A DNA stretch of 64,000 nucleotides from Pseudomonas sp. S04 (lineage in GTDB: Bacteria > Pseudomonadota > Gammaproteobacteria > Pseudomonadales > Pseudomonadaceae), in the NCBI RefSeq assembly GCF_009834545.1, contig NZ_CP019427.1:951001-1015000 (forward strand), written 5' to 3'. Under the pieces are notes generated by a model, which saw nothing but the letters and a program-made list of their open reading frames with translations, searched no databases and was not told the origin of the DNA. Shown in pieces: positions 20,063-32,239 of the stretch (the first letter of the stretch is position 1; every line of letters starts with the position of its first letter). A program made the translations under genes and the position numbers.

Positions 20063-21556
20063 TTACATCAATCGCTTGCGTTCACTCGAAGGCGCGATCC
20101 CGAGGGATTCGCGGTACTTGGCGACGGTACGACGGGCTACCTGAATACCTTGTGCCTCCAGTAAACCAGCGATCTTGCTGTCACTCAACGGCTTTTTCTG
20201 ATTTTCCGCGGCAACCAGTTTTTTGATGATCGCGCGGATCGCCGTGGACGAGCATTCGCCGCCTTCGGAGGTGCTGACGTGGCTTGAGAAAAAGTATTTC
20301 AGCTCATAGATACCGCGCGGGGTATGCATGAATTTTTGCGTGGTGACCCGGGAAATCGTCGACTCGTGCATGCCTACCGCTTCGGCAATGTCATGCAGGA
20401 CCAACGGCTTCATCGCCTCGTCGCCATATTCGAGAAAGCCGCGCTGGTGCTCGACGATCTGGGTGGCCACTTTCATCAGGGTTTCGTTGCGGCTTTGCAG
20501 GCTCTTGATGAACCAGCGCGCCTCCTGCAACTGATTGCGCATGAAGGTGTTGTCGGCGCTGGTGTCAGCGCGACGGACGAATCCGGCGTACTGGGGATTG
20601 ACCCGCAAGCGCGGTACCGACTCCTGGTTCAGTTCCACCAGCCAGCGCTCGTTGTCCTTGCGCACGATCACATCCGGCACCACGTACTCGGCTTCGCTGG
20701 ACTCGATCTGCGAGCCAGGTCGCGGGTTGAGGCTCTGGACCAGTTCGATGACCTGGCGCAGTTCGTCTTCCTTGAGCTTCATGCGCCGCATCAGTTGGCT
20801 GTAGTCGCGGCTGCCGAGCAGGTCGATGTAATCGCTGACCAGGCGCTTGGCTTCTGCCAGCCAAGGGGTCTTGGCGGCCAGCTGGCGCAATTGCAGCAAC
20901 AGGCACTCGCCCAGGTTGCGGGCGCCGATGCCGGCGGGTTCGAATTGCTGGATGCGGTGCAGGACGGCTTCGATTTCGTCCAGCTCGATGTCCAGTTCCG
21001 GGTCGAATGCCTCGAGAATCTCCTCAAGGGTTTCGTCCAGGTAACCCTGGTTGTTGATGCAGTCGATCAGGGTCACGCCGATCAGGCGATCGGTGTCGGA
21101 CATCGGGGACAGGTTCAATTGCCAGAGCAAGTGGCTCTGCAGGCTTTCCCCGGCGGAGGTGCGGGTGGTGAAGTCCCACTCGTCGTCATCGTTGCTGGGC
21201 AAGCTGCTGGCACTGGTCTGGTAGACGTCTTCCCAGGCGGTGTCGACCGGTAGTTCATTGGGAATGCGCTCGTTCCATTCTCCTTCCTCGAGGTTATCCA
21301 CCGTGGGGGCGGTTTCCTGGTAGGAGGGTTCCTGGACGTCGGTGTTGGGTTTGTGCTCGATGTTGTCCGCCATCGGGTCGGCGTTATCGAAGTCGTCGCC
21401 TTCTTCCTGGCGTTCGAGCATTGGATTTGACTCCAAGGCTTCCTGGATTTCCTGTTGCAGGTCCAGGGTCGACAATTGGAGCAGGCGGATGGCCTGTTGC
21501 AGCTGCGGTGTCATCGTCAGCTGCTGGCCCATTCTCAAGACTAGCGATGGTTTCAT
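20063..21556 (-). CDS. rpoN: RNA polymerase sigma-54 factor RpoN
   Basis: RpoN directs polymerase to -24/-12 promoters for nitrogen, flagella and many other functions. The 497-residue protein has the Gln-rich region I ([19 protein letters not shown]), an acidic region II (residues ~45-110), the core-binding domain, and the C-terminal RpoN box '[10 protein letters not shown]'. It lies between lptB and hpf on the minus strand. The 182-bp gap upstream is AT-rich and probably holds its own promoter. Confidence 0.97.
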   Translation of the reverse strand: MKPSLVLRMGQQLTMTPQLQQAIRLLQLSTLDLQQEIQEALESNPMLERQEEGDDFDNADPMADNIEHKPNTDVQEPSYQETAPTVDNLEEGEWNERIPNELPVDTAWEDVYQTSASSLPSNDDDEWDFTTRTSAGESLQSHLLWQLNLSPMSDTDRLIGVTLIDCINNQGYLDETLEEILEAFDPELDIELDEIEAVLHRIQQFEPAGIGARNLGECLLLQLRQLAAKTPWLAEAKRLVSDYIDLLGSRDYSQLMRRMKLKEDELRQVIELVQSLNPRPGSQIESSEAEYVVPDVIVRKDNERWLVELNQESVPRLRVNPQYAGFVRRADTSADNTFMRNQLQEARWFIKSLQSRNETLMKVATQIVEHQRGFLEYGDEAMKPLVLHDIAEAVGMHESTISRVTTQKFMHTPRGIYELKYFFSSHVSTSEGGECSSTAIRAIIKKLVAAENQKKPLSDSKIAGLLEAQGIQVARRTVAKYRESLGIAPSSERKRLM

Positions 21557-21738
21557 GGCTGGGGCTTAACACCTTATTCGCCGGCGCACGTGCGCCATCC
21601 ACTACAGGGCGCCGGAGCGCCAAACTTAAGCAAATTATATGCCTGAAACTGAAGTGTTTGCCTAGAGCGTCATGACAATAAAAATATTAAGGCTTTCATT
21701 GACAATCCGCTCTGCCGGCAGACCAGACGCCTCGCAGC

Positions 21739-22464
21739 TTAAAGGCGGAACTCATGGCCCAGGTACACTTCCTTGACCAGTTCGTTGGCCAGGATGGTTT
21801 CAGCGTCACCTTCTGCGATCAGTTGACCATCGTTGACGATGTAGGCGGTTTCGCAGATGTCCAGGGTTTCACGCACGTTGTGGTCCGTGATCAGCACGCC
21901 AATGCCCTTGGCCTTGAGGTGATGGATGATCTGCTTGATGTCGCCGACCGAAATCGGGTCCACGCCGGCGAAAGGTTCGTCGAGCAGGATGAATTTCGGC
22001 GCGGTGGCGAGGGCGCGGGCAATTTCCACGCGGCGTCGTTCGCCACCGGAAAGGCTCATGCCCAGGTTGTCGCGGATGTGGTTGATGTGGAACTCCTGCA
22101 ACAGGCTTTCGAGTTCCTTGCGCCGACCGGCCTTGTCGAGTTCCTTGCGGGTTTCGAGAATGGCCATGATGTTGTCGGCAACCGACAGTTTGCGGAAGAT
22201 CGACGCTTCCTGTGGAAGATAGCCGATACCTGCCCGCGCGCGACCGTGCATGGGCTGGTGGCTGACGTCCAGGTCATCGATCAGTACGCGACCCTGATCG
22301 GCCTGCACCAGGCCGACGATCATATAGAAGCAGGTAGTCTTGCCGGCACCGTTAGGGCCAAGCAGGCCGACGATCTGGCCGCTGTCGATGGACAGGCTGA
22401 CGTCACGCACGACCTGACGGCTCTTGTAGCTCTTGGCCAAGTGCTGGGCTTTGAGAGTTGCCAT
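21739..22464 (-). CDS. lptB: LPS export ABC transporter ATPase LptB
   Basis: LptB powers extraction of lipopolysaccharide from the inner membrane with LptFG. The 241-residue ATPase has Walker A 'GPNGAGKTT' (35-43), signature '[15 protein letters not shown]', Walker B '[12 protein letters not shown]' and switch His 'ITDHNVRET'. Its ATG overlaps the lptA stop by one base. lptF and lptG are not in this window, as usual. Confidence 0.96.
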   Translation of the reverse strand: MATLKAQHLAKSYKSRQVVRDVSLSIDSGQIVGLLGPNGAGKTTCFYMIVGLVQADQGRVLIDDLDVSHQPMHGRARAGIGYLPQEASIFRKLSVADNIMAILETRKELDKAGRRKELESLLQEFHINHIRDNLGMSLSGGERRRVEIARALATAPKFILLDEPFAGVDPISVGDIKQIIHHLKAKGIGVLITDHNVRETLDICETAYIVNDGQLIAEGDAETILANELVKEVYLGHEFRL

Positions 22465-23012
22465 TACTGGGCCTTTTGCTCGTCAGTTTTCTTTTTCGGC
22501 TGGATGACCATGTCGATCCGCGGACGTTGCTCAGTGACTTTGCTGCCCGTGGCGCGACCGGCGCTGGCGAGCTTTTTGTTGGTGTCGTAGACGATTTTCT
22601 CGCCCTGGGTAATGTTGCCGTCCTTGTCGACGACTTTGGCCCGATCGATCAGCACGACGCGGTCTTGCGAGGCGTGGTACTGGATGGTCACCCCGTAGCC
22701 CTGCACGGGCTTGGAGTCGCCCGCAGTCTGCATCTGCTCGAAGTAGGCCAGGTTGCCGACCGAGGTCACGACGTCGATATCACCAGCCGCGGTGCGGGTG
22801 ATGGTCACGGTGTTGCCGGTGACCTTCATCGAGCCCTGGGTGATGATCACGTCGCCCTTGTAGGTGGCGATACCGTTCTTGTCGTCCAGTTGGGCGTCGT
22901 CGGCCTGGATGCGGATAGGTTGATCTCTATCGGTCGGCAGGGCCCAGGCGCTCACGCTTCCCAGTGCTGCGCCCAGACTGAGCAAAATAGGGAGGGTTTT
23001 AACGAGCCTCAT
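22464..23012 (-). CDS. lptA: LPS transport periplasmic protein LptA
   Basis: LptA forms the periplasmic beta-jellyroll bridge for lipopolysaccharide. The 182-residue protein begins with a signal peptide ([24 protein letters not shown]) and continues with the OstA-like domain ([23 protein letters not shown]). It overlaps lptC by 14 bases and lptB by one, so the lptCAB genes are translationally coupled. Confidence 0.94.
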   Translation of the reverse strand: MRLVKTLPILLSLGAALGSVSAWALPTDRDQPIRIQADDAQLDDKNGIATYKGDVIITQGSMKVTGNTVTITRTAAGDIDVVTSVGNLAYFEQMQTAGDSKPVQGYGVTIQYHASQDRVVLIDRAKVVDKDGNITQGEKIVYDTNKKLASAGRATGSKVTEQRPRIDMVIQPKKKTDEQKAQ

Positions 23013-23571
23013 ACTGTCCTCTTACGTTCGATAGCAGGTGTATCCTGCTGTCTTTCAAATACGCCTTCATTCCGGTACCAGTCGATACACCGCCAGCGCC
23101 GTCGATTCTAACGGCTTGCTGGGTCTGCGCATATTGTTGCTTGGGGAATACCGTCATGCGTGTGGTGGTGATGACCATTGGGCGATTCTTGGCATCGGTG
23201 CGTGCAATGCGCACCGAGTCGATCAGCTCGACCTCGGTGCCGTCAGGATTGACCTCGCCACGTTCGCTCTGCACGTGCCAGGGGAATTCGCTGCCGCGAT
23301 ACATCTGCAGGTCCGGTTTGGTCAGCAAGGTCACTTCGCTGGCCTTGACGTGCTCGACCTTGTCGGACGTCATGTCGTACTGCAACTTGCCATCTGGCAG
23401 GAACTGCACGCTGTGGGCGTTGATGGCGTAGTAGTCGATCTCGCTCTCGTTGACTGCGGCTACCGGCTTGTCGAGAAAGCGCTCGGGGCTGATGTTCCAG
23501 TAGCCGACAGCCGCAAACAGCGCGGCGATGGCTGCGAAGAACACGATGTTGCGAAACTTTTTACTCAGCAT
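22999..23571 (-). CDS. lptC: LPS export protein LptC
   Basis: LptC is the bitopic inner-membrane protein passing lipopolysaccharide from LptBFG to LptA. It has 190 residues, an N-terminal helix (IVFFAAIAALFAAVGYW) and a periplasmic OstA-type beta fold (VQFLPDGKLQYDMTSDKVEH). It lies 7 bp after kdsC and overlaps lptA. Confidence 0.93.
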   Translation of the reverse strand: MLSKKFRNIVFFAAIAALFAAVGYWNISPERFLDKPVAAVNESEIDYYAINAHSVQFLPDGKLQYDMTSDKVEHVKASEVTLLTKPDLQMYRGSEFPWHVQSERGEVNPDGTEVELIDSVRIARTDAKNRPMVITTTRMTVFPKQQYAQTQQAVRIDGAGGVSTGTGMKAYLKDSRIHLLSNVRGQYEAR

Positions 23572-23578
23572 AAATGAC

Positions 23579-24103
23579 TCACAGGTACGCGACGTTGGCG
23601 TCTTGCAGATTGCCTTGGGCGCGTAATATCAATTCACAGAATTCTCGAGCAGCACCTTCGCCACCACGGGCCTCGGTGATGCCGTGGGCGTGTTCGCGGA
23701 CAAAACTCGCGGCATTGGCAACGGCCATGCCCAGGCCGACCCGTACAATCACCGGCAGGTCGGGCAGGTCGTCGCCCAGATAGGCGACTTGTTCATAGCT
23801 TAGGCCCAGTTGCGCGAGAAGCTCGTCGAGCACCACAAGTTTGTCCTCGCGGCCTTGATACAGGTGGGTAATCCCCAGGTTTTTGGCGCGATGCTGGACT
23901 GCCGGGCTAGTTCGACCACTGATAATGGCCATTGTCACACCGCTGGCTCGCAACATTTTCATGCCCTGGCCGTCGAGGGTGCTGAAACTCTTGAACTCGC
24001 TGCCATCCTCGAGGAAATGCAGGCGTCCGTCCGTGAGTACGCCGTCGACGTCGAAGACCGCCAGCTTGACGGGCCTGGCGCGTTCGAGCAGGTCGTCAGC
24101 CAT
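23579..24103 (-). CDS. kdsC: KDO-8-phosphate phosphatase KdsC
   Basis: KdsC removes phosphate from KDO-8-phosphate in the inner-core lipopolysaccharide pathway. The 174-residue HAD hydrolase has motif I 'VFDVDGVLTDG' (16-26), a Ser/Thr loop in 'AIISGR' and motif III/IV 'AYLGDDLPDLPV'. Its ATG overlaps the kdsD stop. It is cytoplasmic and acts directly after KDO-8-P synthase. Confidence 0.95.
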   Translation of the reverse strand: MADDLLERARPVKLAVFDVDGVLTDGRLHFLEDGSEFKSFSTLDGQGMKMLRASGVTMAIISGRTSPAVQHRAKNLGITHLYQGREDKLVVLDELLAQLGLSYEQVAYLGDDLPDLPVIVRVGLGMAVANAASFVREHAHGITEARGGEGAAREFCELILRAQGNLQDANVAYL

Positions 24104-25077
24104 TACATCACCCCTGCGCGCAACAAGTCGTGCATGTTCAGGGCACCTACCGGGCGGTCGTTGTCGTCGACCACCACCAAGGCGTTGATCTTGTTGTCTT
24201 CCATGATCTTCAGGGCTTGTGCGGCGAGCATGTCGGCCCGGGCGGTCTTGCCGTGAAGGGTCATCACGTGCTCGATTTTGGCCTGCTGGAAGTCGATCGC
24301 ACGGTCCAGGGAGCGGCGCAGGTCACCGTCCGTGAAAATTCCGGCCAGGGTGCCATCGGCTTCCAGGACCACGGTCATGCCCAGGCCCTTGCGGGTCATT
24401 TCCAGCAAGGCGTCCTTGAGCGGCGTGCCGCGCGCCACCTGCGGCAAGTCGGCACCGATGTGCATGACGTCTTCGACCTTCAGCAGCAGGCGGCGACCCA
24501 GCGCGCCACCCGGGTGGGAAAAGGCGAAGTCTTCGGCGGTAAAGCCCCGGGCTTCCAGCAGGGCCACTGCCAGGGCGTCGCCCATCACCAGCGCGGCGGT
24601 GGTCGATGAGGTGGGTGCCAGGTTCAGCGGGCAGGCTTCATGCTCGACATGCACATTGAGATTGACATCGGCGGCCTTGGCCAGCGCTGAGTCAGGATTG
24701 CCGGTCAGGCTGATCAACTGGATCCCCATGCGCTTGATCAGCGGCAGCAGGGTGATGATTTCGTGGGTCGAGCCGGAATTGGACAGGGCAAGGATGATGT
24801 CATCTCGGGTAATCATGCCCATGTCGCCGTGGCTGGCTTCGGCGGGGTGCACGAAAAAGGCCGTGGTGCCGGTGCTGGCCAGGGTCGCGGCAATCTTGTT
24901 GCCGATGTGCCCGGACTTGCCCATGCCGACTACCACCACTCGGCCTTTGCTGGACAGAATCAACTCGCAAGCGCGTACGAAGTCTGCGTCGATATGGGCC
25001 AGCAAGCCTTTGACGGCTTCCAGCTCGAGGCGGATCGTACGTTGTGCCGATTTGATCGGGTCGCTGGACTGGCTCAT
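24103..25077 (-). CDS. kdsD: Arabinose-5-phosphate isomerase KdsD
   Basis: KdsD converts ribulose-5-phosphate to arabinose-5-phosphate, the KDO precursor. The 324-residue protein has an N-terminal SIS domain (GKSGHIGNKIAATLASTGT, about 53-71; HPAEASHGDMG) and two C-terminal CBS domains. It is the first gene of the kdsD-kdsC-lptCAB-rpoN run. The 277-bp gap to mlaF should hold divergent promoters for both operons. Confidence 0.95.
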   Translation of the reverse strand: MSQSSDPIKSAQRTIRLELEAVKGLLAHIDADFVRACELILSSKGRVVVVGMGKSGHIGNKIAATLASTGTTAFFVHPAEASHGDMGMITRDDIILALSNSGSTHEIITLLPLIKRMGIQLISLTGNPDSALAKAADVNLNVHVEHEACPLNLAPTSSTTAALVMGDALAVALLEARGFTAEDFAFSHPGGALGRRLLLKVEDVMHIGADLPQVARGTPLKDALLEMTRKGLGMTVVLEADGTLAGIFTDGDLRRSLDRAIDFQQAKIEHVMTLHGKTARADMLAAQALKIMEDNKINALVVVDDNDRPVGALNMHDLLRAGVM

Positions 25078-25354
25078 GTCTGAAGTCGAATAGCCTGGGA
25101 AAAGGTGGCGATTATAACGGTAATGATCAATTCCCTCACGTTAGTTCGTCACGCTTTGTGCGGGCTGCGTCACGGGAACCCTGCGATTAACCGGCTTTAA
25201 CCTTAATTGAAGCTGAATGCGGCGGTCTTCGGCCTTGGGCGCCGTGGCTGGGCAGTGATATAGTTCGTCGCCTGTCCGGCCTGCCAAGGATGATATGTGC
25301 TCTCGTCGGAGGGTGCGGCGTCCGAGTGAGAGGCTTGCATCGCAAGGAGTTTAG

Positions 25355-26164
25355 ATGAGTGCCGATAACGCCTACGCGGTCGAGCTTAAGGGAGTGTCCT
25401 TCAAGCGCGGCGCGCGCAGCATTTTCAACAATGTCGATATTCGCATACCACGCGGTAAGGTCACCGGCATCATGGGGCCTTCCGGTTGCGGGAAAACCAC
25501 GCTGCTACGCCTGATGGGCGCGCAGTTGCGTCCTTCCAGTGGCGAAGTGTGGGTCAACGGCCAGAATTTGCCCAAGCTGTCGCGCAGCGATCTGTTCGAT
25601 GCGCGCAAGCATATGGGCGTGCTGTTCCAGAGCGGAGCGCTGTTCACCGACCTCGATGTATTCGAGAACGTCGCGTTTCCGCTGCGCGTGCATACCCAGC
25701 TGCCCGAAGAAATGATCCGCGACATCGTCCTGATGAAACTGCAGGCGGTGGGTTTGCGCGGGGCTACCGAGTTGATGCCTGACGAACTGTCCGGCGGCAT
25801 GAAGCGTCGTGTCGCGCTGGCCCGGGCGATTGCCCTGGACCCGGGCATCCTCATGTACGACGAGCCCTTCGTCGGCCAGGACCCCATCGCCATGGGGGTG
25901 CTGGTTCGCCTGATTCGCCTGCTCAACGATGCCCTGGGGATCACCAGCATCGTGGTTTCCCATGACCTGGCCGAAACCGCGAGCATCGCTGATTACCTGT
26001 ATGTAGTCGGTGATGGCCAGGTACTGGGGCAGGGCACGCCCGCCGAACTGATGGATTCCGATAATCCGCGGATCCGCCAATTCATGAAAGGTGATCCGGA
26101 CGGTCCGGTACCCTTCCATTTTCCCGCGACGGATTACCGCGCAGATCTTCTGGGGAAGCGCTGA
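25355..26164 (+). CDS. mlaF: Phospholipid transport ABC ATPase MlaF
   Basis: MlaF drives the MlaFEDB inner-membrane complex that keeps phospholipids out of the outer leaflet. The 269-residue ATPase has Walker A 'GPSGCGKTT' (about 42-50), signature '[14 protein letters not shown]' and Walker B '[12 protein letters not shown]'. A clear AAGGAG precedes ATG 25355. It is the first gene of mlaFEDCB, and its stop overlaps mlaE. Confidence 0.95.
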   Translation: MSADNAYAVELKGVSFKRGARSIFNNVDIRIPRGKVTGIMGPSGCGKTTLLRLMGAQLRPSSGEVWVNGQNLPKLSRSDLFDARKHMGVLFQSGALFTDLDVFENVAFPLRVHTQLPEEMIRDIVLMKLQAVGLRGATELMPDELSGGMKRRVALARAIALDPGILMYDEPFVGQDPIAMGVLVRLIRLLNDALGITSIVVSHDLAETASIADYLYVVGDGQVLGQGTPAELMDSDNPRIRQFMKGDPDGPVPFHFPATDYRADLLGKR

Positions 26165-26961
26165 TGCGCAAGACTTCACTGATAGAGAGAGTGCGTCGAT
26201 TCGGCCAGGCCGCCATCGACAGCGTCGCGGTGCTTGGCCGTTCGTCATTGTTCCTGTTTCACGCCTTGCTCGGGCGCGGCAGCGTCGGCGGCGGGTTCAA
26301 CCTGCTGATCAAACAGCTGCACTCGGTTGGCGTGATGTCCCTGGTGATCATTGTGGTCTCGGGGATCTTCATCGGCATGGTGCTGGCGCTGCAAGGCTTC
26401 AACATCCTCTCCAGCTACGGTTCGGAGCAGGCGGTTGGGCAGATGGTGGCGCTGACCCTGTTGCGCGAGCTGGGGCCGGTGGTGACTGCGCTGCTGTTTG
26501 CCGGGCGCGCCGGTTCGGCGCTGACCGCGGAAATCGGCAACATGAAGTCCACCGAGCAGTTGTCCAGCCTGGAAATGATTGGCGTCGACCCGCTCAAGTA
26601 CATCATTGCCCCAAGACTATGGGCCGGCTTCATTTCCCTGCCGCTGCTGGCGATGATTTTCAGCGTGGTTGGTATCTGGGGTGGTTCCTGGGTGGCTGTC
26701 GACTGGCTGGGCGTGTATGAAGGCTCTTACTGGTCGAACATGCAAAACAGCGTGACGTTCAATGGCGACGTGCTCAATGGTGTCATTAAAAGCATGGTCT
26801 TTGCCTTTGTCGTGACCTGGATCGCCGTATTCCAAGGCTATGACTGTGAGCCCACTTCAGAGGGGATCAGTCGTGCCACCACCAAGACCGTGGTGTATGC
26901 CTCATTGGCCATTCTCGGCCTGGACTTTATTCTGACCGCCTTGATGTTTGGAGATTTCTGA
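26164..26961 (+). CDS. mlaE: Phospholipid transport permease MlaE
   Basis: MlaE is the integral permease of the Mla transporter. The 265-residue protein has an N-terminal amphipathic helix and about five membrane spans ([37 protein letters not shown]). It has the family segments '[11 protein letters not shown]' and '[18 protein letters not shown]'. Start and stop overlap its neighbours by one base each. Confidence 0.95.
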   Translation: MRKTSLIERVRRFGQAAIDSVAVLGRSSLFLFHALLGRGSVGGGFNLLIKQLHSVGVMSLVIIVVSGIFIGMVLALQGFNILSSYGSEQAVGQMVALTLLRELGPVVTALLFAGRAGSALTAEIGNMKSTEQLSSLEMIGVDPLKYIIAPRLWAGFISLPLLAMIFSVVGIWGGSWVAVDWLGVYEGSYWSNMQNSVTFNGDVLNGVIKSMVFAFVVTWIAVFQGYDCEPTSEGISRATTKTVVYASLAILGLDFILTALMFGDF

Positions 26962-27428
26962 TGCAAAACCGCACCCTGGAAATCGGTGTCGGCCTTTTCT
27001 TGCTGGCTGGCATCCTGGCTTTACTGTTGCTTGCTCTGCGGGTCAGTGGACTGTCCCCGGTGTCGAGCACCGACAGCTATAAACTTTATGCGTATTTCGA
27101 CAATATCGCCGGTTTGACTGTCAGATCGAAAGTGACCATGGCCGGTGTGACCATCGGCAAGGTCACGGCAATCGATCTGGATCGCGACAGTTTCACCGGA
27201 CGTGTGACGCTGCAGCTGGAAAAACGGGTAGATAACCTGCCGTCCGACTCCACTGCATCTATCCTCACCGCTGGCCTGTTGGGCGAGAAATACATCGGTA
27301 TCAGCGTGGGCGGCGAAGAATCCTTGCTCAAGGATGGCGGGACCATCCATGACACGCAGTCCTCGCTGGTGCTCGAAGACCTGATCGGTAAATTCCTGCT
27401 CAATACTGTTAGTAAAGAAGCTAAATGA
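26961..27428 (+). CDS. mlaD: Mla phospholipid shuttle MlaD (MCE domain)
   Basis: MlaD forms the hexameric MCE ring on the periplasmic side of the Mla complex. The 155-residue protein has one N-terminal helix (IGVGLFLLAGILALLLLAL) and one MCE domain including 'NIAGLTVRSKVTMAGVTIGK' and 'AGLLGEKYIGISVGG'. Its ATG overlaps the mlaE stop (tgATG). Confidence 0.94.
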   Translation: MQNRTLEIGVGLFLLAGILALLLLALRVSGLSPVSSTDSYKLYAYFDNIAGLTVRSKVTMAGVTIGKVTAIDLDRDSFTGRVTLQLEKRVDNLPSDSTASILTAGLLGEKYIGISVGGEESLLKDGGTIHDTQSSLVLEDLIGKFLLNTVSKEAK

Positions 27429-27439
27429 GGAGTTTTTCC

Positions 27440-28081
27440 ATGATCTCTACCTTGCGACGTGGCCTGTTGGTACTGCTCGCGGCCTTGCCGCTGGTGGCTA
27501 ACGCCGTGGCTGCGCCCTCTGCGCATGATCTGGTGCAGGATACGACCAGCCGGTTGCTCGCCGATCTGGCGGCCAACAAGGAAAAGTACAAGCAGGACCC
27601 GAAAGACTTCTACGCCGCGCTGAACAGCATTGTCGGGCCCGTGGTGGATGCCGAAGGCATCTCCAAGAGCATCATGACCGTCAAGTATTCGCGCAAAGCC
27701 ACGCCGGCGCAGATGAAGACCTTCGAAGAGAACTTCAAGACTGGCCTGTTCCAGTTCTATGGCAATGCGCTGCTTGAGTACAACAACCAGGGCATCACCG
27801 TGGACCCGGCCAAGGACGAGTCGGGCGACCGCACCAGCGTCGGCATGACCGTCAAGGGCAGCAACGGCGCGATCTATCCAGTGTCCTACACCCTGGAAAA
27901 GATCAATGGCGAGTGGAAACTGCGCAACGTGATCATCAATGGCATCAACATTGGCAAGCTGTTCCGTGACCAGTTCGCCGACGCCATGCAACGCAACGGC
28001 AACGACCTGGACAAGACCATCAATGGTTGGGCCGGTGAAGTGGCCAAGGCCAAGGAAAACACCGAGAAGCAAAGCCAATGA
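27440..28081 (+). CDS. mlaC: Periplasmic phospholipid carrier MlaC
   Basis: MlaC ferries phospholipid between the outer-membrane MlaA complex and MlaD. The 213-residue protein has a signal peptide (STLRRGLLVLLAALPLVANAVAA cut as LPLVANAVAA) and the MlaC/Ttg2D domain with 'YVVGPVVDAEGISKSIM'-like content. ATG 27440 follows GAGGAG at 27427-27432 with ideal spacing. ATG 27425 also exists and overlaps the mlaD stop, but it lacks a site of its own. It overlaps mlaB by four bases. Confidence 0.93.
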   Translation: MISTLRRGLLVLLAALPLVANAVAAPSAHDLVQDTTSRLLADLAANKEKYKQDPKDFYAALNSIVGPVVDAEGISKSIMTVKYSRKATPAQMKTFEENFKTGLFQFYGNALLEYNNQGITVDPAKDESGDRTSVGMTVKGSNGAIYPVSYTLEKINGEWKLRNVIINGINIGKLFRDQFADAMQRNGNDLDKTINGWAGEVAKAKENTEKQSQ

Positions 28082-28383
28082 GTGACTCGGCCGTGCGTTT
28101 GGGGGAGGCCGGTGAGCTGCTGCTCAGCGGAGTCCTCGATTACCGCTCCGGGCCAGTCCTGCGCAAGCAGGGCCAGGCCTTGATCAAATCGAGCACGGCA
28201 CCTGCCGTGGTGCTCGATTGCGCCGGTGTGGAGAAATCCAGCAGCGTTGGCTTGTCCTTGCTGCTGGCGTTCATTCGTGATGCGGCAGCGGCCGGCAAGG
28301 CGGTGAGCATCCGTGCCCTGCCTGACGATATGCGTGAAATTGCTCAGGTCTCGGGTTTGACCGAGCTTTTGGCGCACCCTTAA
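28078..28383 (+). CDS. mlaB: Mla complex STAS protein MlaB
   Basis: MlaB is the small cytoplasmic STAS-domain subunit that stabilises MlaF. The 101-residue protein shows the STAS pattern, with 'VVLDCAGVEKSSSVGLSLLLAF' split around the conserved Ser pair. Its ATG overlaps the mlaC stop (ATGA). A terminator-like hairpin follows directly. Confidence 0.92.
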   Translation: MSDSAVRLGEAGELLLSGVLDYRSGPVLRKQGQALIKSSTAPAVVLDCAGVEKSSSVGLSLLLAFIRDAAAAGKAVSIRALPDDMREIAQVSGLTELLAHP

Positions 28384-28398
28384 CTACCATCTATAAAG

Positions 28399-28451
28399 AA
28401 GCCCCCCGTCAGAGTCCTGCTATGCGGGGTTCGCAGGCGCGGGGCTTTTTT
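28399..28451 (+). terminator. Rho-independent terminator after mlaB
   Basis: GCCCC (28401-28405) pairs with GGGGC (28441-28445), followed by six Ts. A second nested GC-rich helix lies inside the large loop. It ends the mlaFEDCB unit 16 bp past the mlaB stop. Confidence 0.7.
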
Positions 28452-28497
28452 GTATGATGTCCGACCCGCGCGCACAGGGCGCCGATTGAGGTTTAGC

Positions 28498-30025
<1,528 letters not shown>

Positions 30026-30037
30026 TCGTTGCGTCAA

Positions 30038-30091
30038 GGGCACAGGGAGGTGCCCACAGATTTGTTGAAGTCGAGCCTGTTACGGGCTCGA
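30038..30091 (+). other. Two consecutive hairpins between murA and hisG
   Basis: GGGCAC-AGGGAG-GTGCCC (30038-30055) and TCGAGCC-TGTTAC-GGGCTCGA (30071-30091) are both perfect stems. Neither has a T-run. They lie in the 125-bp murA-hisG gap and could slow or stop murA read-through or regulate hisG. I see no His-rich leader peptide, so classical his attenuation is not supported. Confidence 0.45.
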
Positions 30092-30150
30092 TCTGTGTCC
30101 GGCGCCGTTTGCGACCGGGCATCGTTGCCTGATAAGGACTGACGTTTCCC

Positions 30151-30786
30151 ATGCTGACCATCGCACTGTCCAAGGGCCGCATCCTCGACGACACCCTGCC
30201 GCTTCTGGCTGAAGCGGGCATCGTGCCAACCGAGAATCCGGACAAGAGCCGCAAGCTGATCATCCCCACGACCCAGGCCGATGTGCGCTTGCTCATCGTG
30301 CGCGCCACTGATGTGCCGACCTACGTCGAGCATGGTGCCGCTGACCTGGGCGTCGCCGGTAAAGATGTGTTGATGGAATACGGCGGCCAGGGCCTCTACG
30401 AGCCGCTGGACCTGCAGATCGCCCAATGCAAGCTGATGACCGCCGGCAAAGTCGGTGCCATCGAGCCCAAGGGCCGCCTGCGGATCGCCACCAAGTTCGT
30501 CAACGTTGCCAAGCGTTACTACGCCGAGCAAGGCCGCCAGGTCGACATCATCAAGCTGTATGGCTCGATGGAACTGGCACCGCTGATCGGCCTGGCGGAC
30601 AAGATCATCGACGTGGTCGATACCGGCAACACGCTGCGGGCCAACGGCCTGGAGCCACAGGAGTTCATTGCGGCGATCAGCTCCCGGCTGATCGTCAACA
30701 AGGCTTCGATGAAAATGCAACACGCCAGGATCCAGGCGTTGATCGACACCCTGCGCCAGGCAGTGGAGTCGCGACACCGCGGCTGA
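30151..30786 (+). CDS. hisG: ATP phosphoribosyltransferase, short form HisG
   Basis: HisG starts histidine synthesis by joining ATP and PRPP. The 211-residue length is the short form, which lacks the C-terminal regulatory domain and needs HisZ for activity. HisZ is not in this window. The motifs '[18 protein letters not shown]' and the PRPP loop '[14 protein letters not shown]' (near 155) are clear. It heads hisG-hisD-hisC. Confidence 0.95.
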   Translation: MLTIALSKGRILDDTLPLLAEAGIVPTENPDKSRKLIIPTTQADVRLLIVRATDVPTYVEHGAADLGVAGKDVLMEYGGQGLYEPLDLQIAQCKLMTAGKVGAIEPKGRLRIATKFVNVAKRYYAEQGRQVDIIKLYGSMELAPLIGLADKIIDVVDTGNTLRANGLEPQEFIAAISSRLIVNKASMKMQHARIQALIDTLRQAVESRHRG

Positions 30787-30911
30787 TTCACTTGCGCGAC
30801 GTTAAGTCGCGCCCGTCTATCCGCCTCATAGCCAGAATTCTCAGGTGCCCAAGCGGAACGACTGCTAGTTTAGGGCGCCTGAGTTTTTGCCATTCCTATG
30901 AGGCTCTCGCT

Positions 30912-32237
30912 ATGACCGCACCGACTGCAATTCGCCGACTCAACGCTGCTGACCCGGATTTCGCGCATCATCTGGATCATCTGCTGAGCTGGGAAAGTGT
31001 GTCTGACGACTCGGTCAATCAGCGGGTGCTGGACATCATCAAGGCCGTGCGTGAGCGTGGCGATGCGGCACTGGTGGACTTTACCCGCCAGTTCGACGGC
31101 CTGGACGTGAAGTCCATGGCCGACCTGATCCTGCCGCGCGAGCGTCTGGAGCTGGCGCTCACCCGCATCTCCGTGCCTCAGCGCGAAGCGCTGGAAGTCG
31201 CCGCCGCCCGTGTGCGCAGCTACCACGAAAAGCAGAAGCAGGACTCCTGGAGCTACACCGAGGCCGATGGCACGGTGCTGGGCCAGAAAGTCACGCCGCT
31301 GGATCGCGCGGGCCTGTACGTGCCAGGCGGCAAGGCTTCCTACCCGTCTTCGGTGCTGATGAACGCGATTCCAGCCAAGGTCGCGGGTGTGCCCGAGGTG
31401 GTCATGGTGGTGCCGACGCCACGGGGCGAAATCAATGAGCTGGTGCTGGCCGCGGCCTGCATCGCCGGCGTCGACCGCGTGTTCACCATCGGTGGCGCTC
31501 AAGCCGTTGCCGCATTGGCTTACGGCACCGAAAGCGTGCCGCGGGTCGACAAGGTGGTCGGCCCGGGCAACATCTACGTTGCCACCGCCAAGCGCCACGT
31601 GTTTGGTCAGGTCGGTATCGACATGATTGCCGGGCCTTCGGAGATCCTCGTGGTGTGCGACGGCCAGACCGATCCGGACTGGATTGCCATGGACCTGTTT
31701 TCCCAGGCCGAGCACGACGAAGACGCCCAGGCTATCCTGGTCAGTCCCGACGCCGAATTCCTCGACCGGGTGGCGGCGAGCATCAGCAAGCTGCTGCCGA
31801 CCATGGAACGTGCCGAGATCATCCAGACGTCGATCAACGGTCGTGGCGCACTGATCCAGGTGCGTGACATGCAACAAGCCATCGACGTAGCCAACCGCAT
31901 CGCCCCGGAGCACCTGGAGTTGTCGGTGGCCGACCCGCAAGCCTGGCTGCCGCAGATTCGTCACGCTGGCGCGATCTTCATGGGGCGCCACACCTCTGAG
32001 GCCCTGGGCGATTATTGCGCCGGCCCCAACCACGTGCTGCCGACCTCCGGCACCGCGCGATTTTCCTCGCCGCTGGGGGTCTACGACTTCCAGAAGCGCT
32101 CGTCGATCATCTTCTGCTCCGAAGCGGGTGCCTCCGAGCTGGGTAAGACCGCCTCGGTGCTGGCTCGCGGCGAGTCGTTGACTGCCCACGCCCGTAGCGC
32201 CGAATACCGCATCGTTGCCGATCAGGAAGGGAACTGA
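30912..32237 (+). CDS. hisD: Histidinol dehydrogenase HisD
   Basis: HisD oxidises histidinol to histidine in two NAD-dependent steps with a Zn centre. The 441-residue protein has '[28 protein letters not shown]' split signatures (near 220-250) and the Zn-site '[10 protein letters not shown]'. I use ATG 30912 ([17 protein letters not shown]). The open frame continues upstream into hisG but is not coding there. It is separated from hisG by 125 bp and from hisC by 2 bp. Confidence 0.95.
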   Translation: MTAPTAIRRLNAADPDFAHHLDHLLSWESVSDDSVNQRVLDIIKAVRERGDAALVDFTRQFDGLDVKSMADLILPRERLELALTRISVPQREALEVAAARVRSYHEKQKQDSWSYTEADGTVLGQKVTPLDRAGLYVPGGKASYPSSVLMNAIPAKVAGVPEVVMVVPTPRGEINELVLAAACIAGVDRVFTIGGAQAVAALAYGTESVPRVDKVVGPGNIYVATAKRHVFGQVGIDMIAGPSEILVVCDGQTDPDWIAMDLFSQAEHDEDAQAILVSPDAEFLDRVAASISKLLPTMERAEIIQTSINGRGALIQVRDMQQAIDVANRIAPEHLELSVADPQAWLPQIRHAGAIFMGRHTSEALGDYCAGPNHVLPTSGTARFSSPLGVYDFQKRSSIIFCSEAGASELGKTASVLARGESLTAHARSAEYRIVADQEGN

Positions 32238-32239
32238 AC

